From Chlorops oryzae (lineage: Eukaryota; Arthropoda; Insecta; Diptera; Chloropidae): DNA of 64,000 nucleotides. The notes under the pieces were generated by a model that did not search any database, was not told the origin of the DNA, and was given only the letters and a program-made list of their open reading frames with translations. Positions within the stretch are counted from its first letter, which is position 1. Each line of letters starts with the position of its first letter. This document shows positions 22,895-34,862 of this stretch, piece by piece. The position numbers were made by a program, and so were the translations under genes. Location of the stretch: positions 39,940,999-40,004,998 of the forward strand of contig CM035808.1 of the NCBI GenBank assembly GCA_020466095.1, read 5' to 3'.

Positions 22895-23046
22895 CAGTGA
22901 AAATCGGTTATAACGATGACGAGGGGACCAGAAAAATCCATCGTTATAACCGATAATCGCTATATCCGGTAACAGAAATTAAGAAGAATTAGAATAGTGA
23001 ACCAAACTTTACCAAAAATGTTCATCGTTATAACCAATTTTTACTG
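22895..23046. mobile_element. Tc1/mariner-type MITE (CAGTGAAAATCGG family), copy 2, 152 bp
   Basis: CAGTGAAAATCGGTTATAACG at the left and CGTTATAACCAATTTTTACTG at the right are inverted copies with TA on both sides (22893-22894, 23047-23048). The same family is at 2199-2384. Confidence 0.85.
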
Positions 23047-23324
23047 TATATATTTAAATAAAGCATTGAAGTCAAGGGTATAAATAACCCATCAACCGGA
23101 GGGAAGTGAAGATGGATATTCTTGGCATCTTCTAAGTCGCACAGCCCTCATTATGTTGATAGTTGAAAGGCCAATATGCGATTCCCTTGGTACAACACCC
23201 GTCTCATTTTCTAACTGTTCAACTGATAGTGATTTCGAAGAATTTTTCTGTGCTTCAAGTCCTTGGCTCAAGAATAAGTTTCTTCTTTTGAATAACATAA
23301 ATATCCTATTGAAATCTTTATATC

Positions 23325-23571
23325 GAGCCCTAACCGCCAAATTGACGTAAGTGACAAAAAACAAATTTTACAGGAGAGCGTTTTTTCTGAGCTTGTTTGC
23401 ATTGACTGGCATACAAATTATAAAACTTATAGTGCAATATCTCCGTAAATATTGAGCATATCGTCGTAATATTTTACTAGGTGATGAGTTTCAGGAATTA
23501 GAACATATTTTCATCAAAAAGTCAATTTCGGAAAAAATGTCACTTACGTCAATTTGGCGGTTATGGCTTGA
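23325..23571. mobile_element. TA-inserting MITE inside the decayed gene, 247 bp
   Basis: The right end, read inward, is TCAAGCCATAACCGCCAAAT; the left end differs at a few bases (TCGAGCCCTAACCGCCAAAT). Both continue inward as a TTGACGTAAGTGACA block. TA lies on both sides (23323-23324, 23572-23573). The coding-like segments on either side would be near-continuous without it. Confidence 0.85.
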
Positions 23572-25330
23572 TATGTGAATGCCGAGGTCGAAAGGCTCCT
23601 TTGCCGGTTCAGAGGCGGTTTTTAAATGTAGCTATTAAAAACAGTTCAAGATAGGTCGATAGATGATTGATAATACGCTGATGGGGATAATGATAGCCCA
23701 TATAATTAACACTAATAGACTGAGCCACAGGACGCCTATTTGAATCAAACATCATGCCATGTACATATATGTGAAAAGTATCGCTAGAAAAAGAATCTTC
23801 GAATCCATTTGGCAAAAAATGTTTTTCAGTTTCAATAATAGACTCGAGGAGGAGCTATATGAAAAATCCATTAGCTTTGACATTAAGCATTAAATTATCC
23901 CTTTCCTGTTTGCACCTTATAAGTTTTCGAAGTGGGCAGCAAAATTATAAGTCGGTTGCATATAATTTGGATTCCATATCCAAACACTCTGTCCAAACTT
24001 TAGCCAACTATTTTAATAGCCTTTCTTAGTCATTGTTATATGTATTCCTATTTGTAAAGGACTCTTCGATGTTCATTAGAGATTACCTTATATTCCAGAA
24101 AAGTTGCTGGTTCAATGAATTTCTTGTTTCAAAGAGGTTAATGAAGTAAAATGATATTGAAAGGGATGTAACTAAAGTCCTTCGCATAATTTGTTGCTAT
24201 AAAGCTATACGCAACTATACTATAAGGAAAGTATCGATAGCTTTTGATGTAATTATGTAGCATTCTTGTATTAATAGTAGTTTTATTAGCGTAGTAAGTT
24301 CACAAAATTTTTATTTGCTTTGATGTAGAAATAAAGTCATTAAGGACGCTCGTTAACATAAATTCCTGTGGTTTGGATGTTGTTTGGGTTTTTGTGGAGT
24401 GTGTTGAGCTCTCGTTACAATATTATTTCTTATTGGAATCATTGGATATAATTCAATAAATACAAAGGTTGTTAAGGAAACTTGTTATAAGTATAGTTAA
24501 GATTTTTCCAATTCCATTCATGTTTGGTTTAGTTCTCTATTATGCCAATTACTACTTATATTTCTAACAGTATTTTTTCCATTTATATACGAAGAATCCT
24601 TGGTATTTTGTTTTTCAATACAATGATTGTTCTTCTGTACAGTGCTTCTTATATATCATTAAATTAAAAGCTTTTGGAATATTTGGTATCAAAGGCGGTC
24701 GCTTGATTTATAATCAGACTCATCAGTCTTTCTCATGATCAAATGCAACAACAGTTCTAGTATGACATGCTTTTAAAAAGACATCATTTGGACAATTTCG
24801 AGTCGAGTGGCTTTTCCAAATTTCTGAGAGCTTCATTTCCATTATTAATTGCTTGAAGCATAATGTCACAGGCATGTGTAATCGCTGAAGTTGATTGCAT
24901 CCATCGATGATAAGTCATGTTCTCATTTCATCTTCCTTCTTTTAATGATTGTACAAAAAACTACTATTAATGAATCCATATATATCCATATATTCATATA
25001 AATTATAAGCTATTCAGCAGTTCTGGCATTCTTCTTTGATATGACTTCTATTCTAACATTGATGCGGATTTTCCTTTGGATTCATAAGGTTTGGACTTTT
25101 TTCGTTCGCTGTCGTATTCGAATTGTTGTATCGCATAATGTCTTCAGTGACCGGCTGCTTCAATGTTACATTGTGAATACTTTCAAGAGCCAACTTATCA
25201 ACTTAATTCTGTCTGGGAAATTTAAAGCCATTATGAAGCATATGGCAGCGTTGTACACCCATTGTGTTATTACTTAAATTTCTAGGAGGACGGTTAGGAG
25301 CGATGTGGACGTTAAGGTAGTCAATTTTTA

Positions 25331-25358
25331 CTCTCTCTCTCTCTCTCCCTCTCTCTCA
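25331..25358. repeat. (CT)n microsatellite inside the decayed gene
   Basis: CT dinucleotides broken once by CCCT. Confidence 0.85.
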
Positions 25359-25765
25359 GTAAGAATCGCCGAATACGAAATCTTTCTGCAATGTTAATGC
25401 TTATTTAGAATCGATGAAGGTGCTGATGTCGTTCGAATAAGAGGATAAGCGGGTTTGAGTGTCGCACAAGGAGCTCTTGCTATAATCTTGTGTTTGCTGT
25501 TTTCATAGTATCATCCATTTCGTTGTTGAATTCAATGGAATTAGGCAGCTCATATCCAGTTCCTAACATTAACCATTTCCACTCAAAATACAATATCCAA
25601 TCTATATATTTATCCTTAAGCTCTGTAATTACCTAAAAAATGTATCGTTTAGCAATAAATAAAAATAAAAACATTGGTTAAATACCTGAATAGTTCCGCG
25701 CTAGGAAGAATTCCGATTGTTGTTTCATGCCGAAAAGCAGCAAACGTTCCCGAAAGCTAAGAAGC

Positions 25766-27839
25766 CTAAAAGAAATAAAATTGAATTTAATTTTCTTGGG
25801 TTTTTTAATGAAATGGCTCATAAGTAAATTTTTTTAACTTCAACCTACAAAGCCTTTGCCTTTTCTTGGCCATAACCTACGAATGCTCATTTACAATAGT
25901 TCAAATTTTCCCTCTGAACAAATAAAATGCCCACTTTTGTTTTAGAAAATAAGGCCATTTGGGCTGTTATCATATTCTGTTGGAATATTAGCCTATATGG
26001 CCTTTGAGTATGCTACAGGGTAAGTCTGCGCTCAAGCCTGTATGGCAACCTTTGACCATGTCGAAATTTGAAAACCATGCGGACGAAATATATTTACCAT
26101 CAACAGGTGCAAAGTAAACTTTTTGTCCCTCAAAAAACTGATCTAGTTTTGGCAGTGAATTTTACTTGTATAATACCATTGCTATAAATTTACAATTCGT
26201 ATTTTTTTTTTGAATTTATAAAATTATTATCGAGACTGCGTTGTCAAGTGTTTATATATATTTTAAATATAGTTTTGAAATTTACATTTTAATAATGTTT
26301 ATATCAACAGCTTAATTACTTAACATACATCATACACCGTTTTTCCTTTATAGTTCAATTAAGAGTTAATGTATTTTCTTTATCCACTAACACAGTTTCT
26401 CTAAATTTTCCTACACTTAAACATACTTCTTCTCATTGTCTTCTTCTTATCTTTTTCTTTATGCTAGTATATATATAATTATTTTGTAAAAATCTCTTTA
26501 CGGGCAGTTCACGTTGTCTTTTGAGTTTTTAAAAATTTTCTAATTTACAAATATCTTGAGATCAATATTCAAAAGTGCAAAATTATAGTTATTCTTTTTT
26601 TTTATATTTTTAAATCTAACGAGAAAAAATAACGATTTAAAAATATATACAATTAGAAAAAAAGAAATAATAATTTATATTTTTTTCGTGTCTTCTGAAC
26701 TTACAGAGTTTATTTGAATCTCAGAGTTTGGTTCTTATTTTTTATTTTAAATATAGTTCAGTCATTTTATAACGAGAAAATATTTATTAAGGAACGAACG
26801 AAGGTTTTTTTTCACAATTTCTTCATCAATGTCGGTCCACAGTAATCCAAATTAGAAATGTAAAAAAGAACATGCAAATAAGAGCTAAAGCAAAACTACG
26901 ATGGATACATATAAGAAAAAAAAAAAAAACGCGCTTACGAAAACTGTTATACCTGTATAAGAGGCTTTCAAGAGTTTCAAAGTTTAAACTTCATTTGCTT
27001 TAAAATCAGGCCAAACCCGTTTTTTTTTTTTTTTCCTTGAATAAAGCTTGAAACATTTCTCTTTTTCATTTACAGCTTAGCTCTATCTTTGGGGCCATTC
27101 ATTGGCAAGCGATTTTAGATTTGTGCGTGTTGAAACTGTTCTAGCTCCAATATTAAAACAGATATTTTAGCATTTTAGAAAAGAATTCAATGTTGTTCAA
27201 TGATTTTTATCAATATTAAACAAAAATTTCGATGGAAAATCATCTTTCAATTGTGAAATTAGATATTTACATCTGAAAATTAACCCTGATACGACCTTAA
27301 AAATATTACACTAAATGCCTTAACGACCATTTGGTCCACGATTTTTTTTCTATACAAAATCAATGGTGTATATAAGAATTTGATCTCTTTGGGAAACAAA
27401 ATTTTATGCCTAAATCATAAAAAATATATATTTTTTTTTAATGATTCTCCAGATATTGCCGTTACAAATGTTGCATTTTGGATCAAATGGTCCTTAGGCA
27501 CCAGCAAGATGAATAAGAAACTTTAAATTTAAAGGTGTTGCTTTTCGATGACTTTAGCTATGTTGTAGCCTTTTAAGTTTTGTGTTTTATAAGAGATTAA
27601 TTTGAACAGAATTATAAATTAAAACAAAAAAAAACTTCTACATTTATACCAATTAATATTTATAAATATAACAAGTTAAAACTGATTGGTTCTTTAAGGC
27701 CCAGTGAGGTCCTCAACCCAGTTTAACTTTATTTAATGTTGAAACTTTCAAATGAAAGCTTAAAGCCTGTAGTTAACTGCTGCCAAGCAGCCATAAAAAT
27801 TTATATGAAAATGTTTCAAAAATTCTAATGAATTTGATT
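25766..27839. other. AT-rich, no gene recognised
   Basis: Only scattered short open frames. A short exon-like stretch on the plus strand near 25945-26022 is discussed under rejected observations. Earlier exons of the decayed gene may lie here but I could not find them. Confidence 0.3.
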
Positions 27840-27851
27840 AAACTGGTATAA

Positions 27852-28009
27852 TGTATGTATGTATGTTGAAGTGGCTGCTACATAGGCCGTATACCGTCCC
27901 GTTGTGATACCACGAGGGGTTTTCCTTGTATTTGTGAGAGTCGGGAATCGAACCTCGGACCGTGGGATCAAGAGCATAGCACGCATCCCCTACGCTACCC
28001 CAGAGCCAC
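27852..28009 (-). mobile_element. tRNA-derived SINE with 12-bp target duplication
   Basis: On the minus strand the head has an RNA polymerase III A box TAGCGTAGGGG (27997-27987) and B box GGTTCGATTCC (27954-27944) at tRNA-like spacing. A short unrelated body follows, ending in an ACAT-repeat tail. The element lies between near-identical 12-bp direct repeats AAACTGGTATAA (27840-27851) and AAACTGGCATAA (28010-28021). The head does not fold into a clean acceptor stem, so it is a SINE and not a tRNA gene. Confidence 0.8.
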
Positions 28010-28021
28010 AAACTGGCATAA

Positions 28022-29072
28022 AGACTAAAAAAAAAATTTACATTTTCATATTTCTTAAACCGAAAGGAAGACTACGAACCTTAAAGACTACTTTTTTTAT
28101 AGATCATTTGAACCTTTCTTTCCGTGATATAATTTCATAATATTCTTTATTGAAACTAATGAAGTTTTATTTTCTCCTTTCCTTCCATTTCTTTTTTACG
28201 CTCCCGATAGAAAGTTTACTAAGGATCGACTAGATATTTTACGAAGAAAAATCATTTAAACAGAAGTTAAAAAAAAAGAAGAAAATAATAGTTCATTATA
28301 TAAGAATGTAAGAAATGATTAATTTAAAAAGATGTTTCTATTAAAAAAAAGTTTTAGTTTCTTTCAAATTCAGACATTTACGAAGATTTTTATCCAGAGG
28401 TTTTAATTTATATGACAGTATATAAAGACAATAAATGTCAGATAAAAATTTGTTTTTATTTTTGACTTAGAATGGTCATAACATTTTTGGCTTAGAGGTA
28501 CAGACAGTTTAATAAAGAATATTAGGATTACAATTTTTAATTCGTATAAAAATCTACGTTGTTTATTTTTATTTTTTATTTTTTTTTTGTAAGAGTCTTG
28601 TTGTTGAAGTTAATCGGTAATACCTTTTAGTATAAAACGCATAAATGGAATAAGTAGAGAAAAATTTTCCTTTGTAGCAACAAAGAACGCTGAATTCGTT
28701 AGCAAATAATGAAGAAAAAAGTTTTGAAAGTTTAAAAAATAATTTTAAAAAATAATATAAAAAATATATAGAGAAAAAAGCTGCATTTTCCCGCATAAAC
28801 CTCATAACGTTTAAGTACATCAGTCTAAAGTACACGAATTTCGTTGTATTTTCTTTGTTTGAAAAAAGAATTTGCAACTTTTAATTTAAATCTAGTTTCT
28901 TTCTAATTCTTCAGCGATATAAAAAAAATTATTTTCAAGCGCAAACTTATTAGAATTAAAAAAAAAACACCCTTAAATAAGTTAACTCTATAAAGCTTTG
29001 TTCGAATAACAAACCAAAAAAGAATTTTCAACGCTTACAACTAAATAACTTGGTACTCCTCTAAGTGTATAT

Positions 29073-29106
<34 letters not shown>

Positions 29107-30710
29107 AGTTATTTATTTTTGTTTTTCTCCATAACACAGTTGGTATATATAAATATATATATAATTATATATATCTTTTATAAATACTTCACTAAGTGAT
29201 GTCTCACCTTTGACCCCCGAACTACATTTGTATTCCCTCCTCTACTACTTCTCATTTATTATTCAAATAGAAAATTCAGGTTAACATTTTCTTCTTTTAT
29301 CTACACTTATTACAACAACTAATTGATTCGATTTTACAGTCGGATCGGTCGCTATTTTTCTTTCCCCATAAATAGCTACAATCTCTTTTGTTTTTTTATT
29401 ATTATATTTTTTTTTGATCTTGTCATCCGTTGACAATGACGACCTTTAGAGTTCAGTTTTTTTCTTCCTTTTTTCAATTTTTTTCCCTTGGCTTTTTACA
29501 CTTTACGTTATTTAGTTTTAAAATTATAGTCTAAGTTAATCAGAAATAATACTATCTTATTTACAAAAGTAAATGCGTAAATTATAAGTACGGATAGTTA
29601 TAGTATTTATTCCTATAAAAACCGTCGATGAATCCCGCGTAGTTGTACGCTGTTCATTTCAGTTCCGATAATGTCAAAGCGAGAGAGTGGCATGAAATAG
29701 AAGAAAAATATGCGATCAAAGATTTGTAAAATTTATCATTTTTCATCGGCATTCCTTAACTAGAGCGTATTAGTTTGTATGTAGATATATTTTTGGACAT
29801 TCTTTCATTATTTTTTTTTTTAAGTCATACATTATCAACAAATTCGCTTTCTCTTGCTTAAGAAATCTTAAATTTATTTTAATTCAGTTTGATTTCATTT
29901 GTAATAATTTATGCTGAATATTTTTGGCTTATTTTCAACTAATCATTAAAAAAAAATAATAAAAATATGAAGCCAAAGCAGGATATTATGGAGACTTCTT
30001 CAAAGAAAGAAAAAATATTTCTTTCATTATTTTATTTTTGAATTCTAGGGACCAAAATATTGTTCATCAAATGGAAATTGGGAAACTGTTTTTCATTTTA
30101 AAATTTGAAGATTCAGTTCCTATCCCGAAAGTTCTGCATTTAGAGACCAAGTAGCAGTTCTTTTAGTACAACATATTCAGTTGCCTGAAGATCATAACCT
30201 AACTCAGTAAACAATCTTCAAAAAATCGAAATTGTTTGCATACGGGAAAAAATATCCCAACTAGACGGACCAAAATCGTGATCACTTTTATTATTATCCG
30301 CTATCCGATTTAAATAAATGTTCAACAATTAAAGAGGGGAGTTCCCGATATAAAAATACTGAATGATTTACTGAATGAATTCGGCACTTCCAAGCAAGGC
30401 TTGAAAAATGTTTAATCTTAAGATGATAAATCGCAGAAAAAAAAAAATAAAGTTTAATAATTTTGTTTTATATGGAAAACAGTCTTGATTATTACCGATC
30501 ATACCTAAAATTGCGTTTTACCATATCTGACACTTAAGAAAATATTTGTAGAGAAGGCTTTATCTGTTAGAGCAGGTCGAAGAGAATCACATGAAGTGCG
30601 AAAGAAAAGGTGACATGTGTGACATATCGGATATATTTCGAAAGAAATTCTTTATATTGAGACAAGTAGAAGCTTTCAATTTATTAAGATCAAAATATGT
30701 ATATTAATTA
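28022..30710. other. AT-rich, no gene recognised; (TA)n tracts near 29070-29170
   Basis: Highly AT-rich with (TA)n microsatellites and A/T runs. It lies downstream of Sxl and could include long 3' UTR or intergenic DNA; nothing in it settles that. Confidence 0.3.
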
Positions 30711-31618
30711 GAGTGGGTCAATTTGTATGGACGAACAAAACTTGATAGGGAGTATATCAAAATCGTAATCTACGGAAAAATCTAAGCAACTTAACCGAAG
30801 AAACTATAGGTCTAAAACCAAAACTGACCTCCCGCTTTTCGATCCAAAGTTTTTCTTAAGAATTTGAATGTATTGGGTACACATATTCAAAATTCGAAAT
30901 TTTTTGAAGTAGAAAAATTTGAATTCGGAATAAAATTAAGCATATTATTAGGCTGTTTTTTTAAAGGCAATTTCAATACATTTATTTAGATTGTGAATAT
31001 CAAAGATTGGTCTCCAAATCTATTTTGCTGTCCATCCGCGGGACCTTGGCTCGACTTTCGATTGTAACAGCTAACACATCGTTGCGGTTTTTATCCAATA
31101 CACGCCGGGTGACACCGGTTAATAGCTGCACAAATCTCTCAGTTCCTTGTATGTGCGCCGGAATCGGTGGATCCTTCATAGAAAATCAAAGTAGCTTTTC
31201 TATTTTACGTTGAAATTGTACACCAAATGGGCAAGACCAATCTAAAACAAAATCATTTTAGTTTTGATTCTTTGCGCTCTCAATTTTGTACAATGGTCCC
31301 GCGGATGGACAGCAAAATAGATTTGCAGACCAATCTTTGATATTCACAATCTAAATAAATGTATTGAAATTGCCTTTAAAAAAAAACAGCCTAATAATAT
31401 GCTTAACTTTGTTCCCAATTCAAATTTTTTTACTTCAAAAAATTTCGAATTTTGAATATGTATACCCAATACATTCAAATTCTTAAGAAAAACTTTGGAT
31501 CGAAAAGCGGGAGGTCAGTTTTGGTTTTAGACCTATAGTTTCTTCGGTAAAGTTGCTTAGATTTTTCCGTAGATTACGATTTTGATATACTCCCTATCGA
31601 AGGAAAAATGACCCACTC
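30711..31618. mobile_element. Long-TIR foldback element, 908 bp, TA duplication
   Basis: It starts GAGTGGGTCA and ends TGACCCACTC between TA dinucleotides (30709-30710, 31619-31620). The arms at 30711-31045 and 31295-31618 are near-identical inverted copies of about 330 bp; the 249-bp loop is unique. On the minus strand a 59-codon frame (31179-31000) starts in the loop and runs into the left arm, with MKDPPIPAHIQGTERFVQLL near its start. The protein is unrecognised and could be a captured host fragment. No transposase is seen. Confidence 0.85.
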
Positions 31619-31709
31619 TAATATATATATTGGAAATATTTCAAATAGTGCAAATTAAACCAATAAAAGAAAAAATGTGATGATATTTTCTTTAAAATAT
31701 TCATAACAC

Positions 31710-31813
31710 TTATGGTAGTTCCTCAATATTCGTTTCCCCAGTGTGCTTAGAATGGTAGAATTTTTTTCAATTCCTCAAGGAAAAACTCCCGGGGAATATT
31801 TAGAATCGGGCTG
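31710..31813. repeat. CAGCCCGATTCT-family fragment, copy C
   Basis: The right end (CGGGGAATATTTAGAATCGGGCTG region) matches the family ends at 9140 and 15172; a weak partner (CTCAATATTCGTTTCCCC) lies near 31721. Confidence 0.35.
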
Positions 31814-34051
31814 AAATGCTTCGAAAAACAAATCGTGGGTGATCGATCACAACATAATTCTTTCAATTTCAATTTTAACCAATAAATAATGAGGAAACTA
31901 ACACAATAAAGTTTTGAAAAACTATGAGGAAATGTCAGATATGGCAATAAATTTCACGATAAGTCGGGCAACAAAGCTCAATCAAATAATATGTCGCAAT
32001 TGTTTTCATACCCATCTTTGTCTTATGACAAAATGGTCATTAAATATACAGCCTTCTTAAAATAAACTCTTATTTAATAAACTAGCTCTTAACATAATCT
32101 ATAAAAACTAGTCTTATTATTTATCGCTTTAAAAAAATCATTTTAAGTCATTTAAAAAAAACAAAAAAAATCTTACCTCCTTCTTTTGGGCTTGCACGTT
32201 GAACATACTGCAATACTATTGAATTCTAGATATTGATCTACGAAAAAAAATTGGCAAGTATTATTTAGAAAAAAAAAAACAACAAAAACAACAAAAAATT
32301 TTCCACTTTTCCAACGGTAGAGAAAAGAATGAAATATCGATCTTTTTTAAGGTAAGATTCGCATGTTGACAGGCAATAGTGAGACGTAGAAGCAATAGGA
32401 TAAGCGGAAGAAATCGTGTACACATATGTATAATGCCGTGGAGCGAGGTATACTTACCACGCCCACCATTTTCGTTTCAATTTCAAGTTGTTGTCATTTT
32501 GAATTGAATAGCAATCTAGAAAAAAAAGTTTAAAAAAAAATTCTTCCCGATGGTTTTCAACTCTGCTGTGAATTCTCGCGCACATTGCTCGAAAAAAAAA
32601 AACAAAAAAAATTTATATTTATATTTATTTTTTTTTTATAATTCATACATATGAGAGTGCTACTACTATTTGATTATATATTTTTTCGCATATTATAGTG
32701 AACTACAAAGATAAGAGAGCTACTCTCCTATGTGTCTCATTTTGATAAACTTTTTTCTTTAGATTTTTGCCGTCAATCCTTTTATGGTCTGGATTCCTCT
32801 TTTTTATATCAAAAGATTTTTTTTACCTGGTCTATATCGATCAAAAGGAATCCAAATAACGATAAAGAGAACTTAGAATGAAGTTAAAAAAAGTTTCTAA
32901 TAGTTTTCAAAGACAAATCGGATCAAATTTTAAGTCGATGCAATGGTTTTATTCCTAGCGCAAATGGTTATAAGGATTTTAGGAAAGCAATCATTAGGAT
33001 TTAATTTTTCAAGGTGCAAGTAATTGGAGGCAAGTCAAAGGTTTTTTGGCAAACAATAATCTCCTGTTTCTCCAAAAAGCTTAAAAGAAATTAATGTAAG
33101 CTTTTCAAGGGATTTGAAATAATCTCAATTACGTTAATTGAAAAGAACTTTACTTAAGTTAGAAATCCACAAATCGTCTCGCCATATGTAAGAAATAAGA
33201 GAAAATTCAGAGAAAAAATGAAGAGTTTTCAATTTTCGAGAACTTTCCTAGTGCAATTGAGCTGGAAAGTACATCCATTTTTGGAAAGTCAATTTGGAGA
33301 TCTCCTTCTTCTGATCTTCCATTCCCCTAGCGGGAATAGCGTACAATTTTACTGGCCAGAAAACAATTCTTTTCCCTAGTTTTGACATTAATTTCCAATT
33401 TTTAAGAATAAAAATTATTAATAAAAGCTTTGCTTGCGACTTAGATGACACATAGGAAGAGGTGATTCTCTATTAATAGCAGGCAAACAAGATTTTACTT
33501 TCAAATTCTTCTTTTCATTTCTAAAGATAAATTGTCTAGCATAGTGGAAAGTTTTCAATTTGGTTCTCATGTCAGATTATAAATTGTTTAATGTATATAT
33601 ATATTTTTTTTAGAAATATTTTAAGGGCCTTGGTAGGTTAGTAATTATTTTCATTCATATACATATATATATATACCTCTTTTTATCGATTGTAAAAGAG
33701 CACTAAACTACCTACCAACCGAGATGTTAATACCCTCTTTTCTACATATGTCTTTAAGTAATTAAATTTTTTTAAAGTCAAACTCGTTTTGTAGTTTTCT
33801 TTATCTGGATTTTCGCTACACTCTGATCTTATTTATATTAAAAGTTAATGAAAGTTTTTATCCTATTTGTTTTTTTCATTTTCGTCAAACAAAGTGTTGG
33901 AAACTTAGTATAGCTCATAAGTTTCATTTCGACTAATGCTATGCGCGCTCGTTTCTTAAAAATCAATAATCCCTTTGCTCTGTGAAGCTTAAACGAATAT
34001 GAAAATATATATTTTTTCTTTAAATTGATGACTTTATCGGTCATAAAGAAC

Positions 34052-34069
34052 AAAAAAAAAAAAAAAAAA
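34052..34069 (-). promoter_or_regulatory. Poly(U) tract in the Sxl 3' flank
   Basis: Eighteen consecutive A on the plus strand, i.e. a U18 run in the sense RNA about 485 nt past the Sxl stop. A first possible AATAAA (minus) lies at 34090-34085, just upstream of it. In Drosophila, U-runs in Sxl transcripts bind Sxl itself; that this run does so is inference. Confidence 0.3.
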
Positions 34070-34552
34070 TAGTCAAGTAAGTGATTTATTAAAATCCATT
34101 CTTCCATTCTGACCATTGAGAATAATTGGGGGGGAAATGCTATATATCGCTAGAATTGAAAGATCCCACCATAAAGGAGGACCATATTTTAAGGCAAAAA
34201 AATTATCAAAGCTTAATTGAAATAGAATACAATTATCGGGCGAAATAAAAAAAAAAAATATTTTTTTAAAAAATTAGAAAAAAAAGAAAAAAAAATATTT
34301 TTCGTATCATAAAACAATTCCTTCAAATATGCCTTTCCGAAATTATGGGACTTATTTCAAATATAAAGTAATATAAAAGTAAATACGTTAAGAGGTCATC
34401 CCTCATCATTCGGCATTCCTATAGACACTTGTTAATAATATTATTTAAGCGCATCATTGTGATCTACGTATTATCTGTTATTATTTTACTTTTTTTCTTC
34501 TTTTTCTTTTTTTCACCTCGCGCTCAATAACTTTCTTTTTTTTTTGTTTTGT

Positions 34553-34862
34553 TTAAATAAACTTCTGGGCATTATGATAGGGATGCGGTTTTTGGAAACG
34601 TGATTTATTTTGTCTACCTCTGTGCACCATATTGTTGAAGCCGGCCCCGACTGCTGCAGGATTCATCGCTGCCATTGGCATTGGAGGGCCGTGACCACCG
34701 CCGCCGCCACCGCCGCCCATGCCCAATTGTGTCATAAATTGATGGGCTTTCTGCTTTCCATGCTCCTCGGCTAAACGTACAGTCAATGGCTGTGAGGCAC
34801 CCTCGGGTATAACATTATTCAATGCCGATATTGCCTCCTGGGCCTCTTCGCGTTTGTTGAAT
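34553..34862 (-). CDS. Sxl: Sxl exon: end of RRM2 and C-terminal tail
   Basis: The acceptor is ATCGTATAG. It encodes FNKREEAQEAISALNNVIPE, the poly-Gly run and the tail ending NAQKFI, then TAA. Phase 2 joins CG|A (Arg) with the upstream exon. Confidence 0.95.

Larger units (their letters stand above)
23093..25765 (-). pseudogene. Decayed multi-exon protein-coding gene, unknown family
   Basis: The minus strand shows a chain of coding-like segments in shifting frames. An exon at 25765-25686 has good splice borders (TTTATTTCTTTTAG before it, TCAG|GTATTT after it), encodes LLSFRERLLLFGMKQQSEFF, and joins in phase (acceptor TAATTACAG) to an exon at 25622 encoding ELKDKYIDWILYFEWKWLML. Beyond that the frame breaks. 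Further segments include DTQTRLSSYSNDISTFIDSK, KQPVTEDIMRYNNSNTTANE with an in-frame TAA upstream, TYHRWMQSTSAITHACDIML, SDTFHIYVHGMMFDSNRRPV and SLSVEQLENETGVVPRESHI. Stops and frameshifts separate all of them, and a 247-bp MITE sits at 23325-23571. The introns rule out a processed copy. I do not recognise the protein. It lies downstream of Sxl on the same strand. A fast-evolving live gene with unseen introns is a weaker alternative. Confidence 0.5.

Noticed and set aside
25945..26022. Plus-strand exon-like stretch between TTTTGTTTTAG and GGGTAAGT
   Set aside because: One frame encodes NKAIWAVIIFCWNISLYGL but then hits a stop before the donor, and no partner exon was found.
27852..28009. Functional tRNA gene
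   Set aside because: A and B boxes are present but the acceptor and T stems do not pair cleanly, and the sequence has a tail and a 12-bp target duplication, so it is a SINE.
28569..28877. 102-codon minus frame rich in Phe and Leu
   Set aside because: Composition is what AT-rich DNA yields by chance; no domain or context.
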